NCBI GenBank assembly: GCA_012799115.1
Contig: JAAZLY010000052.1
Span: 1-16,423, forward strand
Origin: Bacillota bacterium
Lineage (GTDB): Bacteria; Bacillota; Limnochordia; Darwinibacteriales; Darwinibacteriaceae
Direction: 5' to 3'
DNA: 16,423 bases
The notes under the pieces are model-generated. The model worked only from the letters and a program-made list of their open reading frames with translations, was not told the DNA's origin and made no database searches. The stretch's first letter is position 1, and each line of letters starts with the position of its first letter. Shown piece by piece: positions 1 to 8,016 of this stretch. A program made the translations under genes and the position numbers.

Positions 1-1
1 C

Positions 2-1012
2 GACCATGACTTCCTGGAGAACCCCAGTCCCAGTCGGTTTGAGGCGGAGATCAAGAAGGTCATGGAAGGAATCAATCTGGACCGGGGCAAACTTCGGCAA
101 CTCGTCGCCAAGCATTTCTCTATTCAGCATGTAACGGATGATATTGAACAAGTCTATGGCCAGATTCTAGGTCTATCCTCCCAGCCAAGTAAAGAGAGGG
201 CACCCATCCTTCAGCCGCCCATCGCACCGATAGAACAAAGGACCGTCAAGGAACCAACTCCAAGTGAGATGACGAAAAAAGTCAGGGAAGTCGCCTTGGA
301 ATCGCCCCTCGTTAGTGTTGTGATCCCCACCTACAACCGAGCCCATTATCTGAAAGAGTGTCTCGATTCCTTGAAAAACCAAGACTACCGTCCCTTGGAG
401 ATTCTTGTCATTGATGATCATTCCACCGATCAAACAGAGCAAGTGGTGGAAAAATGGATCCGCCAGGCCAATACAGGGGAAGATTTTCGAGTCGTCTACT
501 ATCGTTTACCGAGAAACCTCGGCTTTGCCCGGGCACAGAGCATTGGCTATATCCTTGCTCAAGGCGAGTACATTGCGAACCATGACTCCGATGACATTAG
601 TCATCCCGAACGGATTAGTAGCCAGGTCAAGTTCCTCGAGTTTGATAAGGAATACAGCTTAGTGGGAACGGACTACGAAGTGTTTTCCACCGATTTCAAG
701 GAACGGAAAAAAGCTCATTTGGTGCGCTATGATAACAATATCGTGAGATGTTATCGAGAAGGCCACCATTGCGTCTGCTTCGGTTCTCTCCTCTTCAAGA
801 GAACTGTATTGGAAAAAATCGGTGGTCTGACCACCTTTATGGAAGGTGCAGAGGACTACGAGTTCGTGGCTCGTGCTCTAGTTCAGGGGTTCAATCTGCA
901 AAATCTCCGAAAAGTACTCTACTACTATCGCCAGCATGAAGACCAGAGATCGCGGGACTTCTATGGGCTGCGGCAAGCCCTCGGCGATTACTCCTGGGAG
1001 GAAAACTCATGA
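2..1012 (+). CDS. Glycosyltransferase, 3' part (GT4-like tail fused to a GT2 domain)
   Basis: The reading frame is open from the first bases, so the ATG at 62 is probably internal and the real start lies outside the window. The first ~55 codons (for example FSIQHVTDDIEQVYGQIL) look like the C-terminal helix of a GT4/GT1-type glycosyltransferase. A Pro-rich linker follows. From about base 300 comes a full family-2 (GT-A) domain: the VSVVIPTYNR nucleotide-binding strand, LVIDDHSTD, a DSDD metal/UDP-sugar motif near 584 and an EGAEDYEF acceptor/catalytic segment near 850. GT2 enzymes transfer sugars from nucleotide donors, typically for surface polysaccharide or protein glycosylation. The stop overlaps the next start as ATGA, indicating translational coupling to a pyruvyl transferase gene. 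The GT2 assignment is firm; the fused GT4 tail is inference from a short piece; donor and acceptor are unknown. Confidence 0.85.
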   Translation, partial: DHDFLENPSPSRFEAEIKKVMEGINLDRGKLRQLVAKHFSIQHVTDDIEQVYGQILGLSSQPSKERAPILQPPIAPIEQRTVKEPTPSEMTKKVREVALESPLVSVVIPTYNRAHYLKECLDSLKNQDYRPLEILVIDDHSTDQTEQVVEKWIRQANTGEDFRVVYYRLPRNLGFARAQSIGYILAQGEYIANHDSDDISHPERISSQVKFLEFDKEYSLVGTDYEVFSTDFKERKKAHLVRYDNNIVRCYREGHHCVCFGSLLFKRTVLEKIGGLTTFMEGAEDYEFVARALVQGFNLQNLRKVLYYYRQHEDQRSRDFYGLRQALGDYSWEENS

Positions 1013-2073
1013 CCAAGAACATCTTGTATATTGGTTGGGTAGGCTTTGGTAACCAAGGCGACGATCTCTGCTACGAGATCTTCGCCAACCGGGTCTCTAG
1101 AAAGGCACAGGAACAGGGTCTGGAGGTAAATATCGACGGAATCTACCCAGCCAACTTCAACGAGTTTACATTGGCACGCAAAGCGCCTGATCTGGTAGTT
1201 CTTGGCGCTGGCTCCCTCTTTGAGCCGGTGTATCTGAAACCCCTCGTCTTGGCCAGTCAAAACTCCATCAACACCGCTATCTGGGGATCGGGCTACGACA
1301 GTATGCTAGAGAGTCCCATTCAAGCCAGCGGGATTAATCCAGATTCGGCCTTTATGATTCGCCAGGTCGTGCAAAATGCCCCGTTATTAGGTGTTCGGGG
1401 CCCGTATACAATGGAAATGCTTAAGGTCATTGGAGCTTCAAATCCTCGCCTAGACATTGTTGGCGATCCAGGTCTTCTCCTTGACCAGTGGGATAGCCCC
1501 GCTCCCTTACCTGAACTTGACCACATCCAATCCCCCATCGTCGCAGTGAACTGGGGTACAGCTTCCCACAAAGTTCTTGGTGGGGATGAAAAGCCCGTAG
1601 CAAGAGACCTAAGAGACGCCCTGAGCAGCCTGGGCAAGAGCATGGCCATTGTCATCTACCCTGTCTGGTCCCGGGACATTCCTGCCTGCACAAACCTCTA
1701 TCAAGAGCTGAATCACCCCAATTGTGTTTTGTTGGATCGTGTGCCGAGCATGGGTGAACTCATTACCCTTTACACTAGGAGCGTCTTTTCCGTCAACATG
1801 AAACTCCACGCCAATGTGTTTTCGGCTGCCCTTGACTGTCCATTTCTTTGCCTAGCGTATCGAATGAAGGGTTGGGACTTTGCCAGTTCACTCGGGTGGA
1901 CGCATTTCACCATCCTCTTTTCCGATCCCGATCGTAAGGAGAAGATGCTACGAGGACTCGATGAGCTGCAAAGAGATTGGGAGTCACCGAAGACGCTCCT
2001 CCAAGAAAGAAGAAAGCAACTTCAATCTAGAGTTTCCTCACTCACCGATGGCCTGCTAGCCCTCTTGAAATAG
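1009..2073 (+). CDS. Polysaccharide pyruvyl transferase family protein (CsaB-like)
   Basis: The 354-residue product fits the PS_pyruv_trans family (PF04230), whose members move pyruvate from phosphoenolpyruvate to sugars of exopolysaccharides or secondary cell-wall polymers. Visible landmarks are the N-terminal IGWVGFGNQGDD segment (residues 8-19, the family's G-x-x-N-x-G-D type), LVVLGAGSLFEP, the GVRGP segment at 128-132 and a C-terminal MKLHANVFSAA segment resembling the family's conserved R/K-x-H-x region. It starts inside the stop of the upstream glycosyltransferase (ATGA), so both are probably made from one message and act in the same surface-polymer pathway. If it is a true CsaB it would pyruvylate the wall polymer that anchors SLH-domain proteins. 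The N-terminus differs somewhat from classical CsaB, so no symbol is given. Confidence 0.8.
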   Translation: MTKNILYIGWVGFGNQGDDLCYEIFANRVSRKAQEQGLEVNIDGIYPANFNEFTLARKAPDLVVLGAGSLFEPVYLKPLVLASQNSINTAIWGSGYDSMLESPIQASGINPDSAFMIRQVVQNAPLLGVRGPYTMEMLKVIGASNPRLDIVGDPGLLLDQWDSPAPLPELDHIQSPIVAVNWGTASHKVLGGDEKPVARDLRDALSSLGKSMAIVIYPVWSRDIPACTNLYQELNHPNCVLLDRVPSMGELITLYTRSVFSVNMKLHANVFSAALDCPFLCLAYRMKGWDFASSLGWTHFTILFSDPDRKEKMLRGLDELQRDWESPKTLLQERRKQLQSRVSSLTDGLLALLK

Positions 2074-2130
2074 CCATTGACATCCAAACTAGCGTTCGAC
2101 TATGATAGAGGTGAAAGGAAGGTGCCACTG

Positions 2131-4443
2131 ATGACAGTAGGAGTAGAAAGCGTGCTAGAGAAGATCGAGAAGAATCCCCGTTTTATGAGTAACGTCACCT
2201 TCCGTCACACGATCCCTGCTCAAGAGGGGGTTTATGAACCGATACCCCCGTTTTTACCTGACAAGCTACAAGAACTCCTCATGCAAAAGGGGATCACCAA
2301 GCTCTACAGTCATCAAGCAGCCGCCCTCAATGGGGTTCGAGAGGGTAGAGATATTGTAGTCGTCACGCCCACAGCCTCGGGTAAGACCCTATGTTACAAT
2401 CTTCCGGTCACGCAAGCCCTATTAGACGATGAAGAAGCAAGGGCACTGTACCTCTTTCCCACCAAGGCGTTGGCTCAAGATCAGGTAGCCGAACTAATGG
2501 AATGGAGCGACAAACTCGGGGGGAAGATCAAAACCTATACCTATGATGGCGATACTCCCGGTGATGCCCGCATTGCCATTCGGGCGGCGGGAAGCATTGT
2601 GGTGACCAATCCCGATATGCTCCATTCAGGTATTTTGCCCCATCACACCAAGTGGATGAGGCTCTTTGAGAATCTCAAATATGTGGTCATTGACGAGCTC
2701 CATATCTACCGAGGAGTCTTTGGTTCCCATGTGGCCAATGTTCTGCGTCGATTAGATCGCATTTGCAGATTCTACGGGGCCAGTCCCCAGTTTATTTGCA
2801 CTTCAGCCACCATCGCCAATCCCAAGGAACATGGCGAAGCCCTACTCGGAAGGCCGGTTACCGTCATTGACCAAAACGGTGCCCCCCGGGGGCAGAAGGA
2901 TCTGATCTTTTACAACCCTCCGGTTGTCAATAAGCCATTAGGAATCAGGCGCAGTGCTCTCCTCGAGGCAGAGGCGGTGGCCCACGAGTTAATAGCAGCA
3001 AAGGTCCCCACCATCGTTTTCACTCGAAGCCGCCTGAATACAGAAGTGCTTGTTACCTATTTGCGCAAGTCCTTTCAGAAGCTTGGTCAACCCCACGAGA
3101 CGATTCGGGCCTATCGAGGTGGATATCTACCCAAGCAGCGAAGGCAAATCGAACAAGATCTCCGGGCTGGAAAGGTCCTTGGAGTGGTCAGCACCAATGC
3201 TTTGGAGCTTGGAATTGACATTGGCTCTTTGCAGGCCGCTGTCCTGACAGGCTATCCAGGGACCATTGCCAGCACCTGGCAACAACTAGGACGGGCGGGC
3301 CGTAGCAAGGATTCCTCTTTGGCAGTGTTGGTGGCTAATTCTAGCCCCCTCAATCAGTTTATGATTCAAAACCCTAGTTACTTTATGGATCGAGGCGCTG
3401 AGTTTGCCAGGATCAACCCTAACAATCTCTACATTCTAGTTTCGCACCTTAAGTGCGCTGCTTTCGAGCTCCCCTTTGTGTCTGGAGAGAAGTTTGGTGA
3501 AATGGATCCAGCCGAGATTTTAGACTATCTCGCTGACCAGATGATTCTGCGCAAAGTAGAGGATCGTTGGTATTGGATGAGTGAGAATTACCCCGCAGTG
3601 GACATTTCCCTCAGAAGCGCCTCTACCGAGAATTTCGCCATCATCGATACGACCGACGGAACGACGAAGGTGATTGGTGAAGTGGACCGCTTTAGCGCTC
3701 CCATGCTCGTCCATGAAGGGGCCATCTATATTCATGAAAGCGCCCAATACCATATTGATAAACTCGACTGGGAGAGGCAAAAAGCCTACGCTAGAGAAGT
3801 CGATGTGGACTACTATACGGATGCCAATCTAGACGTAGAGTTGAAGGTCTTGGATGTCTTTGAACGCGAAGAGCTACCCCAGGTGAAGCGCAACTGGGGT
3901 GAGGTTATGGTCGTGGCAAAGACTCATATGTATAAGAAAATCAAGTTTTATACTCACGAGAACATTGGCTGGGGCCAGATTTCCCTGCCTGAGCAAGAAC
4001 TACACACCACGGCCTATTGGTTTAGCATTCCTCGGGAGAAAATCGAACGCCTTGATGGAGGGGTCCTGCAAAGTGCCCTCCTTGGCGCGGCACATTTGCT
4101 GGGTCAGATTGCTTCCCTGGAACTTATGTGTGAGCCAAGCGATTTAGGAGTTACTGCCCAAATCCGCTCACCTTTCACAGAGGAACCCACCGTCTACATC
4201 TACGAGAAATACCCTGGTGGCGTAGGCTTTAGCGAACAGCTCTTTGAAGCCCATGGAAGACTACTCTGGCGAGCTTTATCCATCATCAAAAACTGCCCCT
4301 GTCCTTCCGGTTGTCCCTCTTGTGTGGGACCCGTGGAAGAAGTGGGCATGGAAGGCAAGGTACATACGTCTTGGTTTCTAAAGGGGGTTTTGACGCATGG
4401 ATCTGACGAGCAAACTGCGGAGATTCCTACCCCCACAGAGTAG
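2131..4443 (+). CDS. mrfA: DExH-box DNA helicase with C-terminal Cys cluster, MrfA/YprA
   Basis: A superfamily 2 helicase of 770 residues. Motifs in order: YSHQ (59-62), Walker A TPTASGKT (79-86), DELH (188-191), SAT (225-227) and QQLGRAGR (384-391). The C-terminal DUF1998-type region holds a four-cysteine metal cluster (C722, C724, C728, C731; CPCPSGCPSC). This layout matches Bacillus subtilis MrfA (formerly YprA), a DNA-dependent ATPase that works with the exonuclease MrfB in repair of mitomycin C damage. The ATG at 2131 is chosen because AGGAAGGTG ends six bases before it; a longer frame back to a TTG at 2077 has no such site. It sits 57 bases after the pyruvyl transferase gene, possibly in one transcript. 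The mrfB start lies inside its last 47 bases. The function is inferred from family and the partner gene. Confidence 0.93.
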   Translation: MTVGVESVLEKIEKNPRFMSNVTFRHTIPAQEGVYEPIPPFLPDKLQELLMQKGITKLYSHQAAALNGVREGRDIVVVTPTASGKTLCYNLPVTQALLDDEEARALYLFPTKALAQDQVAELMEWSDKLGGKIKTYTYDGDTPGDARIAIRAAGSIVVTNPDMLHSGILPHHTKWMRLFENLKYVVIDELHIYRGVFGSHVANVLRRLDRICRFYGASPQFICTSATIANPKEHGEALLGRPVTVIDQNGAPRGQKDLIFYNPPVVNKPLGIRRSALLEAEAVAHELIAAKVPTIVFTRSRLNTEVLVTYLRKSFQKLGQPHETIRAYRGGYLPKQRRQIEQDLRAGKVLGVVSTNALELGIDIGSLQAAVLTGYPGTIASTWQQLGRAGRSKDSSLAVLVANSSPLNQFMIQNPSYFMDRGAEFARINPNNLYILVSHLKCAAFELPFVSGEKFGEMDPAEILDYLADQMILRKVEDRWYWMSENYPAVDISLRSASTENFAIIDTTDGTTKVIGEVDRFSAPMLVHEGAIYIHESAQYHIDKLDWERQKAYAREVDVDYYTDANLDVELKVLDVFEREELPQVKRNWGEVMVVAKTHMYKKIKFYTHENIGWGQISLPEQELHTTAYWFSIPREKIERLDGGVLQSALLGAAHLLGQIASLELMCEPSDLGVTAQIRSPFTEEPTVYIYEKYPGGVGFSEQLFEAHGRLLWRALSIIKNCPCPSGCPSCVGPVEEVGMEGKVHTSWFLKGVLTHGSDEQTAEIPTPTE

Positions 4444-5596
4444 TCAAGCCCCCACAGCCCAGGAGAAGAGTTCCGATCTTGATTTCTATTTACGTGGTCA
4501 AGAGGTCGACACCCCCTTTGGATCAGGCTATGTCGTGGAAGAGCGGTGGCCGCTAACAAAACGCCACGGCCACTGGAGCCTAGGAGAAGTGTTAGAAGCG
4601 AAGTACAGCGCCTTACACCCTTCCTCAGATGAGTTCTCTCTGGAGGAAGCTCTCTTTTTGGATACCGAGACCACGGGTCTTGCAGGAGGCACTGGTACGT
4701 ATGCTTTCTTAGTCGGTTTGGGCTTCTTTACACCAACCCACTTCGTCGTCAAACAGCTCCTAATGCGAGACTATAATGAGGAGTTAGCCCTTCTCTACCT
4801 TCTCGATCAAGAACTCCAAGGGAAGAACTATATTGTCTCCTTCAATGGAAAAACCTTTGACCTGCCGCTTCTGCAGACCCGCTTCACCATCTCCCGGCTG
4901 GGATTGGAAGGCGCTGCTAACAAGAAGCACATTGACTTGCTACACATGTCCCGGCGGTTTTGGAAGCACAAGCTACCAAGCTGCAGTCTAGGCAGCCTCG
5001 AGGAGCACATTCTGGGGATCCATAGGATCGATGATATTCCTGGCATGGAGATCCCCGGACGTTACTTTGAGTTTCTCCAAACAAGAAACGGAAGTCTACT
5101 CCAAGATATTCTGGAACACAATGTCACAGACATTGTCTCCATGGCCACCCTCCTCTACCGTCTCCAAACCACAACGGAGCTGGAGCCAGATGAGTGCGAT
5201 TGTTCCTTCGAAGCAGAAGCACTGGGTCACCTCTCCTTGATCAAGGGGAAGCATTCCCTAGCACTGCAGTATCTTCAGGCCTCAGCTCAGCTCACGGAGG
5301 ATAATGAGCAGTACCTTAGGGTGATGCGACAAGCCGCTGCTATTCTAAAACGCCTAGGTCAGTATGAACGGGCTACCCATCTCTGGCAAAAGATTTTGGA
5401 GATCTCCCCCGACGATCTTGGAACCTCCGAAGAGATGGCCAAGTATTATGAGCATAAGAAAAAGGACCTAGCCTCGGCAGAGCAGATCACCCGCCGGGCC
5501 TTAGCCCTTGCTTGGCAGAAGCGGTCCCCGAAGGTCTCAGCTTTGGAACACCGCTTGAAACGTATTGAACGGAAAGCTCAAGTTAGTACCAGCTAG
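4397..5596 (+). CDS. mrfB: DEDD-type exonuclease with TPR-like C-terminus, MrfB/YprB
   Basis: The 399-residue product has an RNase H-like exonuclease domain. The metal ligands are visible: D89 and E91 in LDTETTG (motif I), D155 in NGKTFDLP (motif II), and H241 with D245 in HNVTDIVSM (motif III). The four-residue His-Asp spacing fits a DEDDh enzyme. Residues from ~270 to the end are helical and TPR-like (LALQYLQASAQL, YERATHLWQKILEI, LASAEQITRRALAL). This is the architecture of B. subtilis MrfB (YprB), the nuclease partner of MrfA. The start overlaps mrfA by 47 nt; AAAGGGGGT about ten bases upstream supports it. The long overlap suggests tight co-translation. An intrinsic terminator follows 22 bases after the stop. 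Confidence 0.92.
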   Translation: MDLTSKLRRFLPPQSSQAPTAQEKSSDLDFYLRGQEVDTPFGSGYVVEERWPLTKRHGHWSLGEVLEAKYSALHPSSDEFSLEEALFLDTETTGLAGGTGTYAFLVGLGFFTPTHFVVKQLLMRDYNEELALLYLLDQELQGKNYIVSFNGKTFDLPLLQTRFTISRLGLEGAANKKHIDLLHMSRRFWKHKLPSCSLGSLEEHILGIHRIDDIPGMEIPGRYFEFLQTRNGSLLQDILEHNVTDIVSMATLLYRLQTTTELEPDECDCSFEAEALGHLSLIKGKHSLALQYLQASAQLTEDNEQYLRVMRQAAAILKRLGQYERATHLWQKILEISPDDLGTSEEMAKYYEHKKKDLASAEQITRRALALAWQKRSPKVSALEHRLKRIERKAQVSTS

Positions 5597-5618
5597 GCAC
5601 CGGATTTTGCATGCCATC

Positions 5619-5651
5619 AAACCAGGCCAGGACCTCTGTTGCCTGGTTTTT
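5619..5651 (+). terminator. Intrinsic terminator after mrfB
   Basis: The arms AAACCAGGC (5619-5627) and GCCTGGTTT (5641-5649) pair over nine bases with a 13-base loop, followed by further T residues. It lies just after mrfB and ends the + strand run. On the minus strand the hairpin is present but is not followed by a good T-tract. Confidence 0.85.
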
Positions 5652-5658
5652 CATGTGT

Positions 5659-5966
5659 TCAACTTCTTTTTCTCCAAAGGAGGAGTCTGAGCATCTGCCC
5701 AGACCGAATGCCTAGATCGTATTGCTCCTCCCGAGCTAGGCCCGGTAGAACAATTTCGGCATCTTCACCTTCACACCAGGTGAAAAGGGAATAAACACTC
5801 TGTCCTTCTTGGCACAAGCCCACCTGCAAGGCCTTTGGTATGGCTACACCTAAAGACTTGGCTTCTTCTCACCAGACCAGCCTTTCTCAATCGGTACGAG
5901 CTTGGTGAATGTAGCATAGCCTGTAATATCCTGCAAGGAGTTCACCACCTTAGCGACCGAGGACAT
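5659..5966 (-). pseudogene. Degraded aminoglycoside-phosphotransferase-like kinase
   Basis: Two pieces of one gene are visible on the minus strand. The first begins at ATG 5966 and reads 35 residues ending in LVPIEKGWSGEKK, the N-terminal signature of APH-family kinases (K-G-W-S-x-D-K-K). The second, in another frame, starts near 5868 and contains AKSLGVAIPKALQVG, SVYSLFTWCEGEDAEIVLP and EEQYDLGIRSGQML, the ordered middle section of the same family, stopping at 5659. Roughly 35-40 codons that should link the pieces (start of the nucleotide-binding lobe) are missing. The C-terminal two thirds, including the HGD catalytic and DFD metal motifs, are absent. It therefore cannot encode an active kinase. 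Similar codons (GAGAAGAAG and GAAGAAG) at the junction near 5860-5870 suggest loss between short repeats. Family recognition is from memory of the motifs; the original substrate is unknown. Confidence 0.72.
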
Positions 5967-6072
5967 AAATCCCTAATCCGATGGCCAGAAGCAGGTGTAG
6001 AAGTATACCCTGGGTACTTCCTAAAATTAGTCTTACTGGCAGGAGTAAGAGACTGGCAAAGAACCAAAGCAT
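5950..6072 (-). CDS. Small hydrophobic membrane peptide, 40 residues
   Basis: A short ORF with an excellent ribosome site: GGAGGTGA ends five bases before the ATG at 6072. The peptide starts MLWFFASLLLLPVRLI and has a second hydrophobic run (ILLHLLLAIGLGIYVL), separated by a short GSTQ segment, and ends in GR. It could form one or two membrane segments. Its last 17 bases overlap the start of the degraded kinase gene, so the two were probably a translationally coupled pair. I do not recognise a family. It may be a genuine small membrane protein or a leader peptide for the kinase. The strong ribosome site is the main support for translation. Confidence 0.5.
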   Translation of the reverse strand: MLWFFASLLLLPVRLILGSTQGILLHLLLAIGLGIYVLGR

Positions 6073-6109
6073 CACTGTCACCTCCAAAAGGTAAACTAAC
6101 CCCTCTATC

Positions 6110-6130
6110 TTTCTGCGTGACATGCAGAAA
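6110..6130. promoter_or_regulatory. 21-bp near-perfect palindrome, possible operator
   Basis: The arms TTTCTGC and GCAGAAA (6110-6116 and 6124-6130) flank GTGACAT, which is itself nearly symmetric (TGACA). Only one base pair of the ten breaks the dyad. It lies 38 bases upstream of the small membrane ORF on the minus strand. It could be a repressor site for that pair of genes or a hairpin in their leader; nothing identifies the binding protein. Confidence 0.35.
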
Positions 6131-6243
6131 TCCTCCCTGACGTCATTCTAGAACAACATGTCCTGTGTCTGCTCCACATGGGAGGTTTTGAGGACTCATT
6201 CTCGAATAATTCGTATACTATGTGTGAGGGGAGGAATACATCA

Positions 6244-7392
6244 ATGGCCAACTTATTTGATTATCTCAAATGGCGGGGCGACTTGTCTTGGGAGCAAACT
6301 CCACTAAATGAGATCGATAGCCTGATTCTCTCGCGCCTTTCCTATCTTCCCTTTGACGGCATTGTACCAAGTTCGTTCACCGAGGTGATCAGCGTTTCTG
6401 ACGCAGCGAAACAGTTCTTGCACAAAGAAGGCGCCGCAGAGCAGTTGATCATGAAAACCGATCTTCCGTTTTTGCAGGAGGTGGCCAACAGTGATCGATT
6501 CAATAAGCTTGGTCTATGCGGCTACACTAACCAAGTGAAACTCGATGAAGAAAAGCAGTTTGCGGCCATGGTAATCCATCTCTTGCCCGACCTCTCCTAT
6601 GTTTCCTATCGCGGCACGGATTTGTCACTTGCGGGCTGGAAAGAGGACTTTAACATGAGCTTTTGCACTCCAGTACCCGCCCAAATTGACGCTGTAGCAT
6701 ATCTAAACAATGCCGCAGAAGAGGTTCCTGGAACACTCTGTATTGGAGGACACTCCAAAGGAGGTAACTTGGCGGTTTATGCTGCTTCCTTTTGTCGGCC
6801 CGATATCCAAGATAGAATTCGTTTCGTCCACAATCACGACGGCCCTGGTTTTGACAGCTGTGTCTTGGAGTCTGATGGGTATCAAAGGATCGTAGAGAAA
6901 GTTAAGACCTTCATCCCCCAATCCTCAGTCGTAGGCATGCTTTTGCAGCATGAAGAGGATTACTATGTGATTCGTAGCGATCAAGTGGGCCTAATGCAAC
7001 ATGACCTCTTTTCCTGGGAAGTGGACAGAGACCGGTTCGTCTACCTCGACGAGGTAACCGACAAAAGCAAGTTCGTGGACCGCACACTCAAGAGCTGGCT
7101 AACCCAGCTCAGCCCTGAACAACGCGAGCAGTTTGTTGACACTCTCTTCTCGATTCTCGAAGAGACCAATGCTAGTACACTAAAGGAGCTCACCCTAAAC
7201 TGGCACAGAAATGCACGCATCGTCCTCCGATCATTTCGAGAGATGGATGATGCAATGCGCCACAATCTGGCCCACGCCCTAGGACTCCTCTTCGAGGCAG
7301 CAAAAGAGAGCGTACGCAACAACCTCCAACAAAGTCGAGCAAGACCAAAGTTCTTACCACACAAAGCTACCGACATTATAAAAAAACCGTAG
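6244..7392 (+). CDS. Mbeg1-like (DUF2974) alpha/beta hydrolase
   Basis: The 382-residue product begins MANLFDYLKWRGDLSWEQ, the typical N-terminus of DUF2974 / Mbeg1-like proteins common in Firmicutes. They are lipase-fold proteins of unknown substrate. The nucleophile elbow GGHSKGG is at 168-174 with Ser171 as the presumed nucleophile; YRGTD (the lipase-3-like oxyanion region) lies before it and NHDGPGF after it. There is no signal peptide or membrane segment, so it is probably cytoplasmic. The ATG at 6244 is chosen over one at 6178 because GGGGAGGAA lies at proper distance and the family start matches. A TATACT at 6214-6219 could be its -10 box, but I see no well-spaced -35. It ends at a strong terminator and faces the next gene convergently. 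Confidence 0.85.
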   Translation: MANLFDYLKWRGDLSWEQTPLNEIDSLILSRLSYLPFDGIVPSSFTEVISVSDAAKQFLHKEGAAEQLIMKTDLPFLQEVANSDRFNKLGLCGYTNQVKLDEEKQFAAMVIHLLPDLSYVSYRGTDLSLAGWKEDFNMSFCTPVPAQIDAVAYLNNAAEEVPGTLCIGGHSKGGNLAVYAASFCRPDIQDRIRFVHNHDGPGFDSCVLESDGYQRIVEKVKTFIPQSSVVGMLLQHEEDYYVIRSDQVGLMQHDLFSWEVDRDRFVYLDEVTDKSKFVDRTLKSWLTQLSPEQREQFVDTLFSILEETNASTLKELTLNWHRNARIVLRSFREMDDAMRHNLAHALGLLFEAAKESVRNNLQQSRARPKFLPHKATDIIKKP

Positions 7393-7417
7393 AGCCAAAG
7401 GCGTCTACGGTTTTTTT
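7381..7417. terminator. Bidirectional intrinsic terminator
   Basis: AAAAAACCGTAGA (7381-7393) and TCTACGGTTTTTT (7404-7416) form a 13-base stem with a ten-base loop. A-tracts on one side and T-tracts on the other let it work in both directions. It separates the convergent DUF2974 gene and the FMN-binding-like gene. Confidence 0.9.
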
Positions 7418-7430
7418 CACTCTACTTAGC

Positions 7431-7955
7431 TTATTTGCTTTGAGCATCCTTAGCGGCAGCCCAGAAAGCGGTTAAGTAACCATAGTTGTCAACAAGTGTT
7501 GCACCGGTAACCATGTCTACTACTGCCTCTTTATCGTTGTTCGAAAGGAATGCTTCGAGTTCAGCTACGGTCATTCCAACAACGAAATCTTCAAGAGCTT
7601 TGAAGTTGTTAGCGATGGTTACAGTAGAACCAGCGTTAGCCATGTTGTTGCTGTAGTACTCACTGTTTACTTTCTTAGAAGCAAGGGCTTGCTCGGGATT
7701 AGCAAATGCTTCGCCAAAAGCTTTGTCAGAGTTAGGAACACCAGTGGTCTCTGCTCTAGGTAGCATCTGGTATTCATCGAGGTAAGCACCAACAATTACG
7801 TCACCTTGCAGTGCAACAACTGCAACAGCAAAACATCTTGTTCCGTGAGCAGCCCAGTCAGCTTTACCCATACGAATGGATTCAGCAGCGAAGCTAGCAG
7901 CGGAAAGGCTAAAAATGGACACTAAAACAAGAACCAAAATGAGAGTTTTCTTCAT
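7431..7955 (-). CDS. Secreted FMN-binding-domain-like protein
   Basis: A 174-residue protein with a clear Sec signal peptide (MKKTLILVLVLVSIFSLSAASFAAE, cut after about residue 23-24) and no lipobox. The C-terminal part has DMVTGAT (147-153), resembling the D-x-(V/I)-(S/T)-G-A-T motif of FMN_bind domains, in which the last Thr (here T153) carries covalent FMN added by an ApbE-type transferase. The rest (GKADWAAHG, VAVVALQGDVIVGAYLDEYQ) resembles a strand-rich redox domain. If flavinylated it would be an extracytoplasmic electron carrier, which would suit the adjacent cytochrome cluster; no apbE is in the window. The ATG at 7955 is chosen over an upstream in-frame codon at 8000 because AGAGG precedes it and the signal peptide begins there. 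It has its own promoter. The FMN assignment is by motif only. Confidence 0.72.
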   Translation of the reverse strand: MKKTLILVLVLVSIFSLSAASFAAESIRMGKADWAAHGTRCFAVAVVALQGDVIVGAYLDEYQMLPRAETTGVPNSDKAFGEAFANPEQALASKKVNSEYYSNNMANAGSTVTIANNFKALEDFVVGMTVAELEAFLSNNDKEAVVDMVTGATLVDNYGYLTAFWAAAKDAQSK

Positions 7956-8016
7956 AGGTCGGCCTCTTTCTGTGTATGAAATTAGAGTCGTAAGCGACAT
8001 GTCAGCCTACAAACTG

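Noticed and set aside
5835..6140. 101-codon + strand ORF in the gap between mrfB and the DUF2974 gene
   Set aside because: It is antisense to the kinase remnant and the small membrane ORF, its product resembles nothing I know, and it has no convincing ribosome site.
6178..6243. Longer N-terminus for the DUF2974 protein from an ATG at 6178
   Set aside because: The extension lacks a ribosome site and the family-type N-terminus begins at 6244, behind GGGGAGGAA.
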